Source: an uncultured Alistipes sp. (lineage in GTDB: Bacteria; Bacteroidota; Bacteroidia; Bacteroidales; Rikenellaceae). Taken from it: 7,837 bases of DNA. Each line of letters begins with the position of its first letter. Position 1 is the stretch's first letter. Below are positions 6,036-7,837 of this stretch, one piece after another. The position numbers and the translations under genes are program-made. The notes under the pieces are model-generated. The model worked only from the letters and a program-made list of their open reading frames with translations, was not told the DNA's origin and made no database searches. The stretch is taken from NCBI GenBank assembly GCA_900769525.1, contig CAAGGY010000081.1, forward strand, positions 1 to 7,837. The letters run 5' to 3'.

Positions 6036-7837
6036 ATGCTTATGGTTAGAAAAGTTGTACTATCAATGGTTGCAACTCTGCTCTTGGGCTGCTTCGGCGC
6101 ATTTGCTCAAGGTCAGCGTGTTACCGGTACAGTGACCGATGAGACTGGTGCACCAGTCATCGGAGCAGCGGTTGTAGTCGAGGGAACATCTCGCGGTACT
6201 ACCACTGACGTTGCCGGTTCTTATGAGATCGCAGCTACGGCTGATGGTAACTTGGTATTCTCGTACCTTGGTTACAAGTCGCAGACTGTGGCTGTTGGCG
6301 GTCGTTCTACTATCGATGTAGTTCTTGCCGCAGATTCTGAGCAGATCGAGGAGGTCGTAGTTCAGGCGTTCGGTGTTGCCAAGAAGGAGGCATTTACCGG
6401 TTCGGCTGCAACTATCAAGTCTGACGATTTGCAGAAGACTCAGTCTTCATCAGTTGCCAACGCCCTTTCAGGTAAGGTTGCTGGTCTTCAGACAACACAG
6501 GGTTCTGGTTCGCTTGGTTCTGAGCCTACTATCCGTATCCGCGGTATCGGCTCTATCAACGCAGGTAACGACCCATTGTGGGTAGTTGATGGTGTGCCTT
6601 ATGAGGGTGACCTTAACAACCTTAACATGGCTGATATCGAGACAATGACAGTCTTGAAGGATGCTGCATCTAACGCATTGTATGGTGCTCGTGGTGCTAA
6701 CGGTGTTATCATGGTTACTACTAAGCGTGCTAAGGCTGGTGACGCTCGCATCAACTTCGATGCTAAGTGGGGTGTTAACATGGCTGCTCGTAAGTTGTAT
6801 GACTACACTCGCGATCCAGGTCAGTTCTATGAGATGCACTACACTGCAATGAAGAACTACTACAAGGACAACGGTTTTGATGATGCAACAGCTCACAACA
6901 TGGCTGCAGCTAACGTAGCATCTAACGAGGCTGGTGGTCTTGGTTACAATGTTTATACTGTTCCTGCTGGTCAGACACTTATCGGTACTAACGGTAAGTT
7001 GAACCCTAACGCTACTCTCGGTCGTAAGTTCACTCACAACGGTCAGGAGTATACAGTTCAGCCAGACGATTGGTATGATGAGTTGTACGATCCTTCATTC
7101 CGTCAGGAGTATAACATCTCTGTAGCAGCTGCTTCTGAGAAGTCTAACTTCTTCGCTTCATTCGGTTACTTGAATAACAAGGGTATTACTGACGGTTCTG
7201 ATATGTACCGTTGGACTGCACGTTTGCGTGCTGACTACCAGGCTAAGAAGTGGTTGAAGATTGGTGGTAACATGAGCTATACAAACTTCAACTGGAATGG
7301 TGCTTCTTCAAACTCTGAGGGTTCTGGCGATACTGCCGACGTATTCTCAGCTGTTGCTGATACTGCTCCTATCTATCCAGTCTTCATCCGTGACGGCGAG
7401 GGTAAGATTATGAAGGATCAGTATGGTTGGAATATGTATGACTCTGGTGATGGTTCAGTTTGGGGTCTTACACGTTTCTCTGGTTCACAGTCTAACCCAT
7501 TGCAGAACATCTGGTTGGATGAGGCAAACTCTGAGGGTAACGCATTCTCTGTTAACGGTTTTGCTGATTTTATCATCATCCCAGGTTTGAAGCTTACTTT
7601 GAACGGTTCGGTTACTATCGATGAGACTCGTTCTACATCAATGCGTAACCCATACTACGGTCAGTTCGTTGCTAACAAGGGTGTGCTTTCTAAGTCACAT
7701 GGTCGTTCATACAACCACAACTTGCAGCAGTTCTTGACTTACGACAAGACTTTCGGTGCTAACGATCAGCACACATTGCAGCTCTTGCTCGGTCACGAGA
7801 CTTACAACCTCCGCTCTTACTCTTTGGGCGCTTCTAA
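6036..7837 (+). CDS. SusC/RagA-family TonB-dependent transporter (partial, C-terminus off the window)
   Basis: Open from ATG at 6036 to the right edge, 600 codons, about 60% of the usual length of near 1000 residues. The signal peptide MLMVRKVVLSMVATLLLGCF with GAFAQ after it probably is cut between Ala24 and Gln25; ATG at 6042 is an equally good start. Residues about 28-97 are a carboxypeptidase-regulatory-like domain (VTGTVTDETGAPVIGAAVVV, FSYLGYKSQ). The TonB-box-like segment IEEVVVQAFG is at 104-113, followed by the characteristic KKEAFTGSA. The plug at about 120-235 has RIRGIGSINAGNDPLWVVDG and LKDAASNALYGARGANGVI, the SusC hallmark. Barrel strands follow. The family imports glycans or peptides across the outer membrane with a SusD-type surface lipoprotein, whose gene is expected just beyond the window; the substrate is unknown. 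Beyond the N-terminal part the codons are dominated by GGT, GCT, AAC, AAG and GAG, which suggests high expression. The gene is transcribed divergently from the Oar-like receptor. Confidence 0.93.
   Translation, partial: MLMVRKVVLSMVATLLLGCFGAFAQGQRVTGTVTDETGAPVIGAAVVVEGTSRGTTTDVAGSYEIAATADGNLVFSYLGYKSQTVAVGGRSTIDVVLAADSEQIEEVVVQAFGVAKKEAFTGSAATIKSDDLQKTQSSSVANALSGKVAGLQTTQGSGSLGSEPTIRIRGIGSINAGNDPLWVVDGVPYEGDLNNLNMADIETMTVLKDAASNALYGARGANGVIMVTTKRAKAGDARINFDAKWGVNMAARKLYDYTRDPGQFYEMHYTAMKNYYKDNGFDDATAHNMAAANVASNEAGGLGYNVYTVPAGQTLIGTNGKLNPNATLGRKFTHNGQEYTVQPDDWYDELYDPSFRQEYNISVAAASEKSNFFASFGYLNNKGITDGSDMYRWTARLRADYQAKKWLKIGGNMSYTNFNWNGASSNSEGSGDTADVFSAVADTAPIYPVFIRDGEGKIMKDQYGWNMYDSGDGSVWGLTRFSGSQSNPLQNIWLDEANSEGNAFSVNGFADFIIIPGLKLTLNGSVTIDETRSTSMRNPYYGQFVANKGVLSKSHGRSYNHNLQQFLTYDKTFGANDQHTLQLLLGHETYNLRSYSLGAS

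Noticed and set aside
6468..7037. Open frame of 189 codons on the minus strand
   Set aside because: It lies wholly antisense to the SusC gene, the protein is a run of Ser, Thr, Val and Cys with no domain pattern, and it arises from the biased codon set of the real gene.

Overview
The window looks like a piece of a Bacteroidales genome (phylum Bacteroidota). This rests on a SusC/RagA-type TonB-dependent transporter, a second Oar-like TonB-dependent receptor, a cell-envelope lipoprotein with a Bacteroidota-type architecture, promoter elements of the Bacteroidota form (TTTG and TAnnTTTG), and A/T-rich start regions without Shine-Dalgarno sequences. The genus cannot be fixed; strong use of GAG and AAG codons is compatible with several gut genera. 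All three genes encode envelope proteins.

Layout. (1) 1-2007, minus strand: N-terminal 669 residues of a large lipoprotein, cut by the left edge. It has a lipobox, a probable DUF6562/fimbrillin-like N-terminal region, then a series of GGTF-type repeats that probably form a parallel beta-helix, and the start of a second copy of the region that precedes those repeats. (2) 2008-2297: the control region of that gene, packed behind the terminator of the next gene. It holds a promoter, a perfect 14-bp palindrome at the predicted transcription start, and a long leader with a hairpin containing ten consecutive G (RNA sense). (3) 2298-5393, minus strand: a complete 1031-residue Oar-like TonB-dependent receptor with a strong intrinsic terminator. 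(4) 5394-6035: a 642-bp A/T-rich divergent intergenic region with a promoter on each strand. (5) 6036 to the right edge, plus strand: the first 600 residues of a SusC/RagA-family transporter. A SusD-type lipoprotein gene would be expected after it, outside the window.

How the parts may work together. The receptor and the lipoprotein read in the same direction but are separated by a terminator, so they are probably two transcripts. Their promoters share a long, equally spaced motif (GATACAAyATTGC, 11 bases, TATATTTGC), which suggests common control. The SusC gene has a different, canonical promoter. In all three cases the predicted transcript begins with a stem-loop within about ten bases of the predicted start. 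No mobile element, CRISPR array, tRNA or rRNA was seen.
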